Source of the DNA: Loxodes magnus
Lineage: Eukaryota > Ciliophora > Karyorelictea > Loxodida > Loxodidae
NCBI GenBank assembly: GCA_946699065.1
Contig: CAMPDV010001327.1
Span: 1 to 64,000 of the forward strand
Direction of reading: 5' to 3'
DNA length: 64,000 bases
Shown here: positions 49,701 through 62,100 of the stretch, one piece after another
How the letters are laid out: each line of letters starts with the position of its first letter
Numbering within the stretch: the stretch's first letter is position 1
Translations under genes and position numbers: made by a program
The notes under the pieces: model-generated
The model's database searches: none
The model's input: only the letters and a program-made list of their open reading frames with translations
Told to the model about the DNA's origin: nothing

Positions 49701-52700
49701 AAAAGAGAATAATAAAAAGTAAGTAAAAGAGTGTGATGATCATAATTGAAAGTATCTAGAAGTTAAATAAGATTTCAAAGAAAAGTGAAGTAGAAAAGAA
49801 AGTAAAAGAGTGTGAAAAACATAATTGAAAGTATCTAGAAGTTAAATAAGATTTTAAGAAAAGTGAATAAGAAAAGCAAGTAAAAGAGTCTGAAGATCAT
49901 AATTAAAAGTAATAAAATGAGAAAGAGAGATGAGATTTCAAAGAAAAGTGAAGTAGAAAAGCAAGTAAAAGAGTGTGAAGATCATAATTGAAAGTATCTA
50001 GAAGTTAAATAAGATTTCTAAGAAAAGAGAATAAGAAATGTAAGAAAAAGAGTGTGAAGATAATAATTGAAAGTATCTAGAAGTTAAATAAGATTTCTAA
50101 GAAAAGAGAATAAGAAATGTAAGTATAAGAGTTTGAAGATCATAATTGAAAGCATCTAGAATTCAAATAAGATTTCTAAGAAAAGTGAATAAGAAAAGCA
50201 AGTAAAAGAGTCTGAAGATCATAATTAAAAGTATCAAGAAGTTAAATAAGATTTCTTAGAAAAGTGAAGTAGAAAAGCAAGTAAAAGAGTGTGAAGATCA
50301 TGATTGAAAGCATCTAGAAGTTAAATAAGATTTCTTAGAAAAGTGAATAAGAAAAGTAAGAAAAAGAGTCTGAAGATCATAATTGAAAGTATCTAGAAGT
50401 TAAATAAGATTTCTTAGAAAAGTGAATAAGAAAAACAAGTAAAAAAGTGTGAAGATTATTTTGAAAGTATCTAGAAGTTAAATAAGATTTCTAAGAAAAG
50501 TGAATAAGAAAAGCAAGTAAAAGAGTCTGAAGATCATAATTGAAAGCATCTAGAAGTTAAATAAGATTTCTAAGAAAAGTGAAGTAGAAAAGCAAGTAAA
50601 AGAGTGTGAAGATCATAATTGAAAGTATCTAGAAGTTAAATAAGATTTCTTAGAAAAGTGAATAAGAAAAGTAAGAAAAAGAGTGTGAAGATCATAATTG
50701 AAAGTATCTAGAAGTTAAATAAGATTCTTAGAAAAGTGAATAAGAAGAGCAAGTAAAAGAGTTTGAAGATAATAATTGAAAGTATCTCGAAGTTAAATAA
50801 GATTTCTAAGAAATGTGAAGTAGAAAAGCAAGTAAAAGAGTTTGAAGATCATAATTGAAAGTATCTAGAAGTTAAATAAGATTTCTAAGAAAAGTGAAGT
50901 AGAAAAGCAAGTAAAAGAGTGTGAAGATCATGATTGAAAGCATCTAGAAGTTAAATAAGATTTCTTAGAAAAGTGAATAAGAAAAGTAAGAAAAAGAGTG
51001 TGAAGATCATGATTGAAAGCATCTAGAAGTTAAATAAGATTTCTTAGAAAAGTGAATAAGAAAAACAAGTAAAAAAGTGTGAAGATTATTTTGAAAGTAT
51101 CTAGAAGTTAAATAAGATTTCTAAGAAAAGTGAATAAGAAAAGCAAGTAAAAGAGTCTGAAGATCATAATTGAAAGCATCTAGAAGTTAAATAAGATTTC
51201 TAAGAAAAGTGAAGTAGAAAAGCAAGTAAAAGAGTGTGAAGATCATGATTGAAAGCATCTAGAAGTTAAATAAGATTTCTTAGAAAAGTGAATAAGAAAA
51301 GTAAGAAAAAGAGTCTGAAGATCATAATTGAAAGTATCTAGAAGTTAAATAAGATTCTTAGAAAAGTGAATAAGAAGAGCAAGTAAAAGAGTTTGAAGAT
51401 AATAATTGAAAGTATCTCGAAGTTAAATAAGATTTCTAAGAAATGTGAAGTAGAAAAGCAAGTAAAAGAGTTTGAAGATCATAATTGAAAGTATCTAGAA
51501 GTTAAATAAGATTTCTAAGAAAAGTGAATAAGAAGAGCAAGTAAAAGAGTTTTAAGATCATAATTGAAAGTATCTAGAAGTTAAGTAAGATTTCTAAGAA
51601 AAGTGAATAAGAAAAGAAGTAAAAGAGTGTGAAGATAATAATTGAAAGTATCTAGAAGTTAAATAAGATTTCTAAGAAATGTGAAGTAGAAAAGCAAGTA
51701 AAAGAGTTTGAAGATCATAATTGAAAGTATCTAGAAGTTAAATAAGATTTCTAAGAAAAGTGAATAAGAAGAGCAAGTAAAAGAGTTTTAAGATCATAAT
51801 TGAAAGTATCTAGAAGTTAAATAAGATTTCTAAGAAAAGTGAATAAGAAAAGAAGTAAAAGAGTGTGAAGATAATAATTGAAAGTATCTAGAAGTTAAAT
51901 AAGATTTCTAAGAAATGTGAAGTAGAAAAGCAAGTAAAAGAGTGTGAAGATCATAATTGAAAGTAATAAAATGAGAAAGAGAGATGAGATTTCAAAGAAA
52001 AGTGAATAAGAAAAGTAGGAAAAAGAGTGAAAAAATCATAAATGTAAAGTATCTCGAAGTTAAATAAGATTTCTAAGAAAAGTGAATAAGAAAAGTAAGT
52101 AGAAGAGTGTGAAGATCATAATTGAAAGTATCTAGAAGTTAAATAAGATTTCTAAGAAAAGTGAATAAGAAAAGAAGTAAAAGAGTGTGAAGATAATAAT
52201 TGAAAGTATCTAGAAGTTAAATAAGATTTCTAAGAAATGTGAAGTAGAAAAGCAAGTAAAAGAGTGTGAAGATCATAATTGAAAGTAATAAAATGAGAAA
52301 GAGAGATGAGATTTCAAAGAAAAGTGAATAAGAAAAGTAGCAAAAAGAGTGTAAAGATCATAATTGTAAGGTATCTAGAAGTTAAATAAGATTTCTAAGA
52401 AAAGTGAATAAGAAAAGTAAGTAGAAGAGTGTGAAGATCATAATTGAAAGTATCTAGAAGTTAAATAAGATTTCTAAGAAAAGTGAATAAGAAAAGAAGT
52501 AAAAGAGTGTGAAGATCATAATTGTAAGTATCTAGAAGTTAAATAAGATTTCTAAGAAATGTGAAGTAGAAAAGCAAGTAAAAGAGTGTGAAGATCATAA
52601 TTGAAAGTAATAAAATGAGAAAGAGAGATGAGATTTCAAAGAAAAGTGAATAAGAAAAGTAGGAAAAAGAGTGTAAAGATCATAATTGTAAGGTATCTAG

Positions 52701-53390
52701 AAGTTAAATAAGATTTATAAGAAAAGTGAAGTAGAAAAGCAAGTAAAAAAGTCTGAAGATCATAATTAAAAGTATCAAGAAGTTAAATAAGATTTCTAAG
52801 AAATGTGAAGTAGAAAAGCAAGTAAAAGAGTGTGAAGATCATTTTGAAAGTATCTAGAAGTTAAATAAGATTCTTAGAAAAGTGAATAAGAAGAGCAAAT
52901 AAAAGAGTGTGAAGATCATAATTGAAAGTATCTAGAAGTTAAATAAGATTTCTAAGAAAAGTGAATAAGAAAAGCAAGTAAAAGAGTGTGAAGATCATAA
53001 TTGAAAGTAATAAAATGAGAAAGAGAGATGAGATTTCAAAGAAAAGTGAATAAGAAAAGTAGGAAAAAGAGTGTAAAGATCATAATTGTAAGGTATCTAG
53101 AAGTTAAATAAGATTTATAAGAAAAGTGAAGTAGAAAAGCAAGTAAAAAAGTCTGAAGATCATAATTAAAAGTATCAAGAAGTTAAATAAGATTTCTAAG
53201 AAATGTGAAGTAGAAAAGCAAGTAAAAGAGTGTGAAGATCATTTTGAAAGTATCTAGAAGTTAAATAAGATTCTTAGAAAAGTGAATAAGAAGAGCAAAT
53301 AAAAGAGTGTGAAGATCATAATTGAAAGTATCTAGAAGTTAAATAAGATTTCTAAGAAAAGTGAAGTAGAAAAGCAAGTAAAAGAGTGTG

Positions 53391-56300
53391 AAGATGATAA
53401 TTGAAAGTATCTAGAAGTTAAATAAGATTTCTAAGAAAAGTGAATAAGAAAAGCAAGTAAAAGAGTCTGAAGATCATAATTGAAAGCATCTAGAAGTTAA
53501 ATAAGATTTCTAAGAAAAGTGAAGTAGAAAAGCAAGTAAAAGAGTGTGAAGATCATGATTGAAAGTATCTAGAAGTTAAATAAGTTTTCTAAGAAAAGAG
53601 AATAAAAAATATAAAAAAAAGAGTGTGAAGATCATAATTGAAAGTATCTAGAAGTTAAATAATATTTCTAAGAAAAGTGAATAAGAAAAGCAAGTAAAAG
53701 AGTTTAAAGATCATAATTGAAAGTATCTAGAAGTTAAATAAGATTTCAAAGAAAAGTGAAGTAGAAATGTAGAAAAAATTGTGTGAAGATACTAATTGAA
53801 AGTATCTAGAAGTTAAATAAGATTTCTAAGAAATGTGAAGTAGAAAAGCAAGTAAAAGAGTGTGAAGATCATAATTGAAAGTATCTAGAAGTTAAATAAG
53901 ATTTCAGAGAAAAGTGAATAAGAAAAGCAAGTAAAAGAGTGTGAAGATCATAATTGAAAGTATCTAGAAGTTAAAAAAGATTTCAAAGAAATGTGAAGTT
54001 GAAAAGCAAGTAAAAGAGTGTGAAGATTATTTTGAAAGTATCTAGAAGTTAAATAAGATTTCAAAGAAAAGTGAATAAGAAAAGTAAGTAAAAAAGTCTG
54101 AAGATCATAATTAAAAGTATCTAGAAGTTAAATAAGATTTCTAAGAAAAGTGAATAAGAAAAGTAAGTAAAAAAGTCTGAAGATCATAATTAAAAGTATC
54201 AAGAAGTTAAATAAGATTTCTAAGAAAAGTGAAGTAGAAAAGCAAGTAAAAGAGTGTGAAGATCATAATTGAAAGTATCTAGAAGTTAAATAAGATTTCT
54301 AAGAAAAGTGAATAAGAAGAGCAAGTAAAAGAGTTTGAAGATCATAATTGAATGTATCTAGAAGTTAAATAAGATTTCTAAGAAAAGTGATTAAGAAATG
54401 TAAGATAAAGAGTGTGAAGATCATAATTGAAAGTATCTAGAAGTTAAATAAGATTTCTAAGAAAAGTGAATAAGAAGAGCAAGTAAAAGAGTTTTAAGAT
54501 CATAATTGAAAGTATCTAGAAGTTAAATAAGATTTCTAAGAAAAGTGAAGTAGAAAAGCAAGTAAAAGAGTTTGAAGATCATAATTGAAAGTATCTAGAA
54601 GTTAAATAAGATTTCTAAGAAAAGTGAATAAGAAGAGCAAGTAAAAGAGTTTTAAGATCATAATTGAAAGTATCTAGAAGTTAAATAAGATTTCTAAGAA
54701 ATGTGAAGTAGAAAAGCAAGTAAAAGAGTTTGAAGATCATAATTGAAAGTATCTAGAAGTTAAATAAGATTTCTAAGAAAAGTGAATAAGAAGAGCAAGT
54801 AAAAGAGTTTTAAGATCATAATTAAAAGTATCAAGAAGTTAAATAAGATTTCTAAGAAAAGTGAATAAGAAAAGAAGTAAAAGAGTGTGAAGATAATAAT
54901 TGAAAGTATCTAGAAGTTAAATAAGATTTCTAAGAAATGTGAAGTAGAAAAGCAAGTAAAAGAGTGTGAAGATCATAATTGAAAGTAATAAAATGAGAAA
55001 GAGAGATGAGATTTCAAAGAAAAGTGAATAAGAAAAGTAGGAAAAAGAGTGAAAAAATCATAAATGTAAAGTATCTAGAAGCTAAATAAGATTTCTAAGA
55101 AATGTGAAGTAGAAAAGCAAGTAAAAGAGTGTGAAGATCATAATTGAAAGTAATAAAATGAGAAAGAGAGATGAGATTTCAAAGAAAAGTGAATAAGAAA
55201 AGTAGGAAAAAGAGTGTAAAGATCATAATTGTAAGATATCTAGAAGTTAAATAAGATTTATAAGAAAAGTGAAGTAGAAAAGCAAGTAAAAAAGTCTGAA
55301 GATCATAATTAAAAGTATCAAGAAGTTAAATAAGATTTCTAAGAAATGTGAAGTAGAAAAGCAAGTAAAAGAGTGTGAAGATCATAATTGAAAGTATCTA
55401 GAAGTTAAATAAGATTCTTAGAAAAGTGAATAAGAAGAGCAAATAAAAGAGTGTGAAGATCATAATTGAAAGTATCTAGAAGTTAAATAAGATTTCTAAG
55501 AAAAGTGAATAAGAAAAGCAAGTAAAAGAGTCTGAAGATCATAATTGAAAGCATCTAGAAGTTAAATAAGATTTCTAAGAAAAGTGAAGTAGAAAAGCAA
55601 GTAAAAGAGTGTGAAGATCATGATTGAAAGTATCTAGAAGTTAAATAAGTTTTCTAAGAAAAGAGAATAAAAAATATAAAAAAAAGAGTGTGAAGATCAT
55701 AATTGAAAGTATCTAGAAGTTAAATAATATTTCTAAGAAAAGTGAATAAGAAAAGCAAGTAAAAGAGTTTAAAGATCATAATTGAAAGTATCTAGAAGTT
55801 AAATAAGATTTCAAAGAAAAGTGAAGTAGAAATGTAGAAAAAATTGTGTGAAGATACTAATTGAAAGTATCTAGAAGTTAAATAAGATTTCTAAGAAATG
55901 TGAAGTAGAAAAGCAAGTAAAAGAGTGTGAAGATCATAATTGAAAGTATCTAGAAGTTAAATAAGATTTCAGAGAAAAGTGAATAAGAAAAGCAAGTAAA
56001 AGAGTGTGAAGATCATAATTGAAAGTATCTAGAAGTTAAAAAAGATTTCAAAGAAATGTGAAGTTGAAAAGCAAGTAAAAGAGTGTGAAGATTATTTTGA
56101 AAGTATCTAGAAGTTAAATAAGATTTCAAAGAAAAGTGAATAAGAAAAGTAAGTAAAAAAGTCTGAAGATCATAATTAAAAGTATCTAGAAGTTAAATAA
56201 GATTTCTAAGAAAAGTGAATAAGAAAAGTAAGTAAAAAAGTCTGAAGATCATAATTAAAAGTATCAAGAAGTTAAATAAGATTTCTAAGAAAAGTGAAGT

Positions 56301-59117
56301 AGAAAAGCAAGTAAAAGAGTGTGAAGATCATAATTGAAAGTATCTAGAAGTTAAATAAGATTTCTAAGAAAAGTGAATAAGAAGAGCAAGTAAAAGAGTT
56401 TGAAGATCATAATTGAATGTATCTAGAAGTTAAATAAGATTTCTAAGAAAAGTGATTAAGAAATGTAAGATAAAGAGTGTGAAGATCATAATTGAAAGTA
56501 TCTAGAAGTTAAATAAGATTTCTAAGAAAAGTGAATAAGAAATATAAGAAAAAGAGTGAAAAAATCATAAATGTAAAGTATCTCGAAGTTAAATAAGATT
56601 TCTAAGAAAAGTGAATAAGAAAAGTAAGTAGAAGAGTGTGAAGATCATAATTGAAAGTATCTAGAAGTTAAATAAGATTTCTAAGAAATGTGAAGTAGAA
56701 AAGCAAGTAAAAAAGTCTGAAGATCATAATTAAAAGTATCAAGAAGTTAAATAAGATTTCTAAGAAATGTGAAGTAGAAATATAAGAAAAAGAGTGAAAA
56801 AATCATAATTGAAAGCATCTAGAAGTTAAATAAGATTTCTAAGAAAAGTGAATAAGAAGAGAAAGTAAAAGAGTGTGAAGATCATAATTGAAAGTATCTA
56901 GAAGTTAAAAAAGATTTCTAAGAAAAGTGAAGTAGAAAAGCAAGTAAAAGAGTGTGAAGATCATAATTGTAAGGTATCTAGAAGTTAAATAAGATTTCTA
57001 AGAAAAGTGAAGTAGAAAAGCAAGTAAAAGAGTTTGAAGATCATGATTGAAAGCATCTAGAAGTTAAATAAGATTTCTAAGAAAAGTGAATAAGAAAAGC
57101 AAGTAAAAGAGTGTGAAGATCATAATTGAAAGTATCTAGAAGTTAAATAAGATTTCTAAGAAAAGTGAATAAGAAGAGCAAGTAAAAAGAGTCTGAAGAT
57201 CATAATTGAAAGTATCAAGAAGTTAAATAAGATTTCTAAGAAAAGTGAATAAGAAATATAAGAAAAAGAGTGAAAAAATCATAAATGTAAAGTATCTCGA
57301 AGTTAAATAAGATTTCTAAGAAAAGTGAATAAGAAAAGTAAGTAGAAGAGTGTGAAGATCATAATTGAAAGTATCTAGAAGTTAAATAAGATTTCTAAGA
57401 AAAGTGAATAAGAAAAGCAAGTAAAAGAGTGTGAAGATCATAATTGAAAGTATCTAGAAGTTAAATAAGATTTCTAAGAAAAGTGAAGTAGAAAAGCAAG
57501 TAAAAGAGTGTGAAGATCATAATTGAAAGTAATAAAATGAGAAAGAGAGATGAGATTTCAAAGAAAAGTGAATAAGAAAAGTAGGAAAAAGAGTGTAAAG
57601 ATCATAATTGTAAGGTATCTAGAAGTTAAATAAGATTTCTAAGAAAAGTGAAGTAGAAATGTAGAAAAAGAGTGTGAAGATCATAATTGAAAGTATCTAG
57701 AAGTTAAATAAGATTTCTAAGAAATGTGAAGTAGAAAAGCAAGTAAAAGAGTGTGAAGATCATAATTGAAAGTAATAAAATGAGAAAGAGAGATGAGATT
57801 TCAAAGAAAAGTGAATAAGAAAAGTAGGAAAAAGAGTGTAAAGATCATAATTGTAAGGTATCTAGAAGTTAAATAAGATTTCTAAGAAAAGTGAATAAGA
57901 AGAGCAAGTAAAAAAGTCTGAAGATCATAATTAAAAGTATCAAGAAGTTAAATAAGATTTCTAAGAAATGTGAAGTAGAAAAGCAAGTAAAAGAGTGTGA
58001 AGATCATTTTGAAAGTATCTAGAAGTTAAATAAGATTTCTAAGAAAAGTGAAGTAGAAAAGCAAGTAAAAGAGTGTGAAGATGATAATTGAAAGTATCTA
58101 GAAGTTAAATAAGATTTCTAAGAAAAGTGAATAAGAAAAGCAAGTAAAAGAGTCTGAAGATCATAATTGAAAGCATCTAGAAGTTAAATAAGATTTCTAA
58201 GAAAAGTGAAGTAGAAAAGCAAGTAAAAGAGTGTGAAGATCATGATTGAAAGTATCTAGAAGTTAAATAAGTTTTCTAAGAAAAGAGAATAAAAAATATA
58301 AAAAAAAGAGTGTGAAGATCATAATTGAAAGTATCTAGAAGTTAAATAATATTTCTAAGAAAAGTGAATAAGAAAAGCAAGTAAAAGAGTTTAAAGATCA
58401 TAATTGAAAGTATCTAGAAGTTAAATAAGATTTCAAAGAAAAGTGAAGTAGAAATGTAGAAAAAATTGTGTGAAGATACTAATTGAAAGTATCTAGAAGT
58501 TAAATAAGATTTCTAAGAAATGTGAAGTAGAAAAGCAAGTAAAAGAGTGTGAAGATCATAATTGAAAGTATCTAGAAGTTAAATAAGATTTCAGAGAAAA
58601 GTGAATAAGAAAAGCAAGTAAAAGAGTGTGAAGATCATAATTGAAAGTATCTAGAAGTTAAAAAAGATTTCAAAGAAATGTGAAGTTGAAAAGCAAGTAA
58701 AAGAGTGTGAAGATTATTTTGAAAGTATCTAGAAGTTAAATAAGATTTCAAAGAAAAGTGAATAAGAAAAGTAAGTAAAAAAGTCTGAAGATCATAATTA
58801 AAAGTATCTAGAAGTTAAATAAGATTTCTAAGAAAAGTGAATAAGAAAAGTAAGTAAAAAAGTCTGAAGATCATAATTAAAAGTATCAAGAAGTTAAATA
58901 AGATTTCTAAGAAAAGTGAAGTAGAAAAGCAAGTAAAAGAGTGTGAAGATCATAATTGAAAGTATCTAGAAGTTAAATAAGATTTCTAAGAAAAGTGAAT
59001 AAGAAGAGCAAGTAAAAGAGTTTGAAGATCATAATTGAATGTATCTAGAAGTTAAATAAGATTTCTAAGAAAAGTGATTAAGAAATGTAAGATAAAGAGT
59101 GTGAAGATCATAATTGA
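53391..59117. repeat. 1-kb higher-order block present three times
   Basis: Blocks at about 53391-54430, 55456-56495 and 58078-59117 are near-identical, with offsets of 2065 and 2622 bp. Markers are GATCATGATTGAAAG before a TAAGTTTTC unit (53551, 55616, 58238), ATTTCAGAGA (53901, 55966, 58588) and GTGATTAAGAAATG. Single marker units of the same block, such as the GAAAAAATTGT unit, also appear near 60918, 62925 and 63670. The sequences between the blocks differ, so the three did not arise by one simple tandem event. Confidence 0.8.
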
Positions 59118-62100
59118 AAGTATCTAGAAGTTAAATAAGATTTCTAAGAAAAGTGAATAAGAAATATAAGAAAAAGAGTGAAAAAATCATAAATGTAAAG
59201 TATCTCGAAGTTAAATAAGATTTCTAAGAAAAGTGAATAAGAAAAGTAAGTAGAAGAGTGTGAAGATCATAATTGAAAGTATCTAGAAGTTAAATAAGAT
59301 TTCTAAGAAAAGTGAATAAGAAAAGAAGTAAAAGAGTGTGAAGATCATAATTGAAAGTATCTAGAAGTTAAATAAGATTTCTAAGAAAAGTGAATAAGAA
59401 AAGCAAGTAAAAAAGTGTGAAGATCATAATTGAAAGCATCTAGAAGTTAAATAAGATTTCTAAGAAAAGTGAATAAGAAATGTAAGAAAAAGAGTGTGAA
59501 GATCATAATTGTAAGTATCAAGAAGTTAAATAAGATTTCTAAGAAAAGTGAAGTAGAAAAGCAAGTAAAAGAGTGTGAAGATCATAATTGTAAGGTATCT
59601 AGAAGTTAAATAAGCGTTCTAAGAAAAGTGAAGTAGAAAAGCAAGTAAAAGAGTTTGAAGATCATGATTGAAAGCATCTAGAAGTTAAATAAGATTTCTA
59701 AGAAAAGTGAATAAGAAAAGCAAGTAAAAGAGTGTGAAGATCATAATTGAAAGTATCTAGAAGTTAAATAAGATTTCTAAGAAAAGTGAATAAGAAGAGC
59801 AAGTAAAAAGAGTCTGAAGATCATAATTGAAAGTATCAAGAAGTTAAATAAGATTTCTAAGAAAAGTGAATAAGAAATATAAGAAAAAGAGTGAAAAAAT
59901 CATAAATGTAAAGTATCTCGAAGTTAAATAAGATTTCTAAGAAAAGTGAATAAGAAAAGTAAGTAGAAGAGTGTGAAGATCATAATTGAAAGTATCTAGA
60001 AGTTAAATAAGATTTCTAAGAAAAGTGAATAAGAAAAGCAAGTAAAAGAGTGTGAAGATCATAATTGAAAGTATCTAGAAGTTAAATAAGATTTCTAAGA
60101 AATGTGAAGTAGAAAAGCAAGTAAAAGAGTGTGAAGATCATAATTGAAAGTATCTAGAAGTTAAATAAGATTTCTAAGAAAAGTGAAGTAGAAAAGCAAG
60201 TAAAAGAGTGTGAAGATCATAATTGAAAGTAATAAAATGAGAAAGAGAGATGAGATTTCAAAGAAAAGTGAATAAGAAAAGTAGGAAAAAGAGTGTAAAG
60301 ATCATAATTGTAAGGTATCTAGAAGTTAAATAAGATTTCTAAGAAAAGTGAAGTAGAAAAGCAAGTAAAAGAGTGTGAAGATCATAATTGTAAGGTATCT
60401 AGAAGTTAAATAAGCGTTCTAAGAAAAGTGAAGTTGAAAAGCAAGTAAAAGAGTGTGAAGATCATAATTGTAAGTATCGAGAAGTTAAATAAGATTTATA
60501 AGAAAGGTGAAGTAGAAATGTAAGAAAAAGAGTGTGAAGATCATAATTGAAAGTATCTAGAAGTTAAATAAGATTTCTAAGAAAAGGAAATAAGAAAAGC
60601 AAGTAAAAAAGTGTGAAGATCATAATTGAAAGCATCTAGAAGTTAAATAAGATTTCTAAGAAAAGTGAATAAGAAGAGAAAGTAAAAGAGTGTGAAGATC
60701 ATAATTGAAAGTATCTAGAAGTTAAATAAGTTTTCTAAGAAAAGAGAATAAAAAATATAAAAAAAAGAGTGTGAAGATCATAATTGAAAGTATCTAGAAG
60801 TTAAATAATATTTCTAAGAAAAGTGAATAAGGAAAGCAAGTAAAAGAGTCTGAAGATCATAATTGAAAGTATCTAGAAGTTAAAAAAGATTTCAAAGAAA
60901 AGTGAAGTAGAAATGTAGAAAAAATTGTTTGAAGATACTAATTGAAAGTATCTAGAAGTTAAATAAGATTTCTAAGAAATGTGAAGTAGAAAAGCAAGTA
61001 AAAAGAGTCTGAAGATCATAATTGAAAGTATCAAGAAGTTAAATAAGATTTCTAAGAAAAGTGAATAAGAAATATAAGAAAAAGAGTGAAAAAATCATAA
61101 ATGTAAAGTATCTCGAAGTTAAATAAGATTTCTAAGAAAAGTGAATAAGAAAAGTAAGTAGAAGAGTGTGAAGATCATAATTGAAAGTATCTAGAAGTTA
61201 AATAAGATTTCTAAGAAAAGTGAAGTAGAAAAGCAAGTAAAAGAGTGTGAAGATCATAATTGAAAGTAATAAAATGAGAAAGAGAGATGAGATTTCAAAG
61301 AAAAGTGAATAAGAAAAGTAGGAAAAAGAGTGTAAAGATCATAATTGTAAGGTATCTAGAAGTTAAATAAGATTTCTAAGAAAAGTGAAGTAGAAATGTA
61401 GAAAAAGAGTGTGAAGATCATAATTGAAAGTATCTAGAAGTTAAATAAGATTTCTAAGAAATGTGAAGTTGAAAAGCAAGTAAAAGAGTGTGAAGATCAT
61501 AATTGTAAGTATCGAGAAGTTAAATAAGATTTATAAGAAAGGTGAAGTAGAAATGTAAGAAAAAGAGTGTGAAGATCATAATTGTAAGGAATCTAGAAGT
61601 TAAATAAGATTTCTAAGAAAAGGAAATAAGAAAAGCAAGTAAAAAAGTGTGAAGATCATAATTGAAAGCATCTAGAAGTTAAATAAGATTTCTAAGAAAA
61701 GTGAATAAGAAGAGAAAGTAAAAGAGTGTGAAGATCATAATTGAAAGTATCTAGAAGTTAAAAAAGATTTCTAAGAAAAGTGAAGTAGAAAAGCAAGTAA
61801 AAGAGTGTGAAGATCATAATTGTAAGGTATCTAGAAGTTAAATAAGATTTCTAAGAAAAGTGAATAAGAAATATAAGAAAAAGAGTGAAAAAATCATAAA
61901 TGTAAAGTATCTCGAAGTTAAATAAGATTTCTAAGAAAAGTGAATAAGAAAAGTAAGTAGAAGAGTGTGAAGATCATAATTGAAAGTATCTAGAAGTTAA
62001 ATAAGATTTCTAAGAAAAGTGAAGTAGAAAAGCAAGTAAAAGAGTGTGAAGATCATAATTGAAAGTAATAAAATGAGAAAGAGAGATGAGATTTCAAAGA

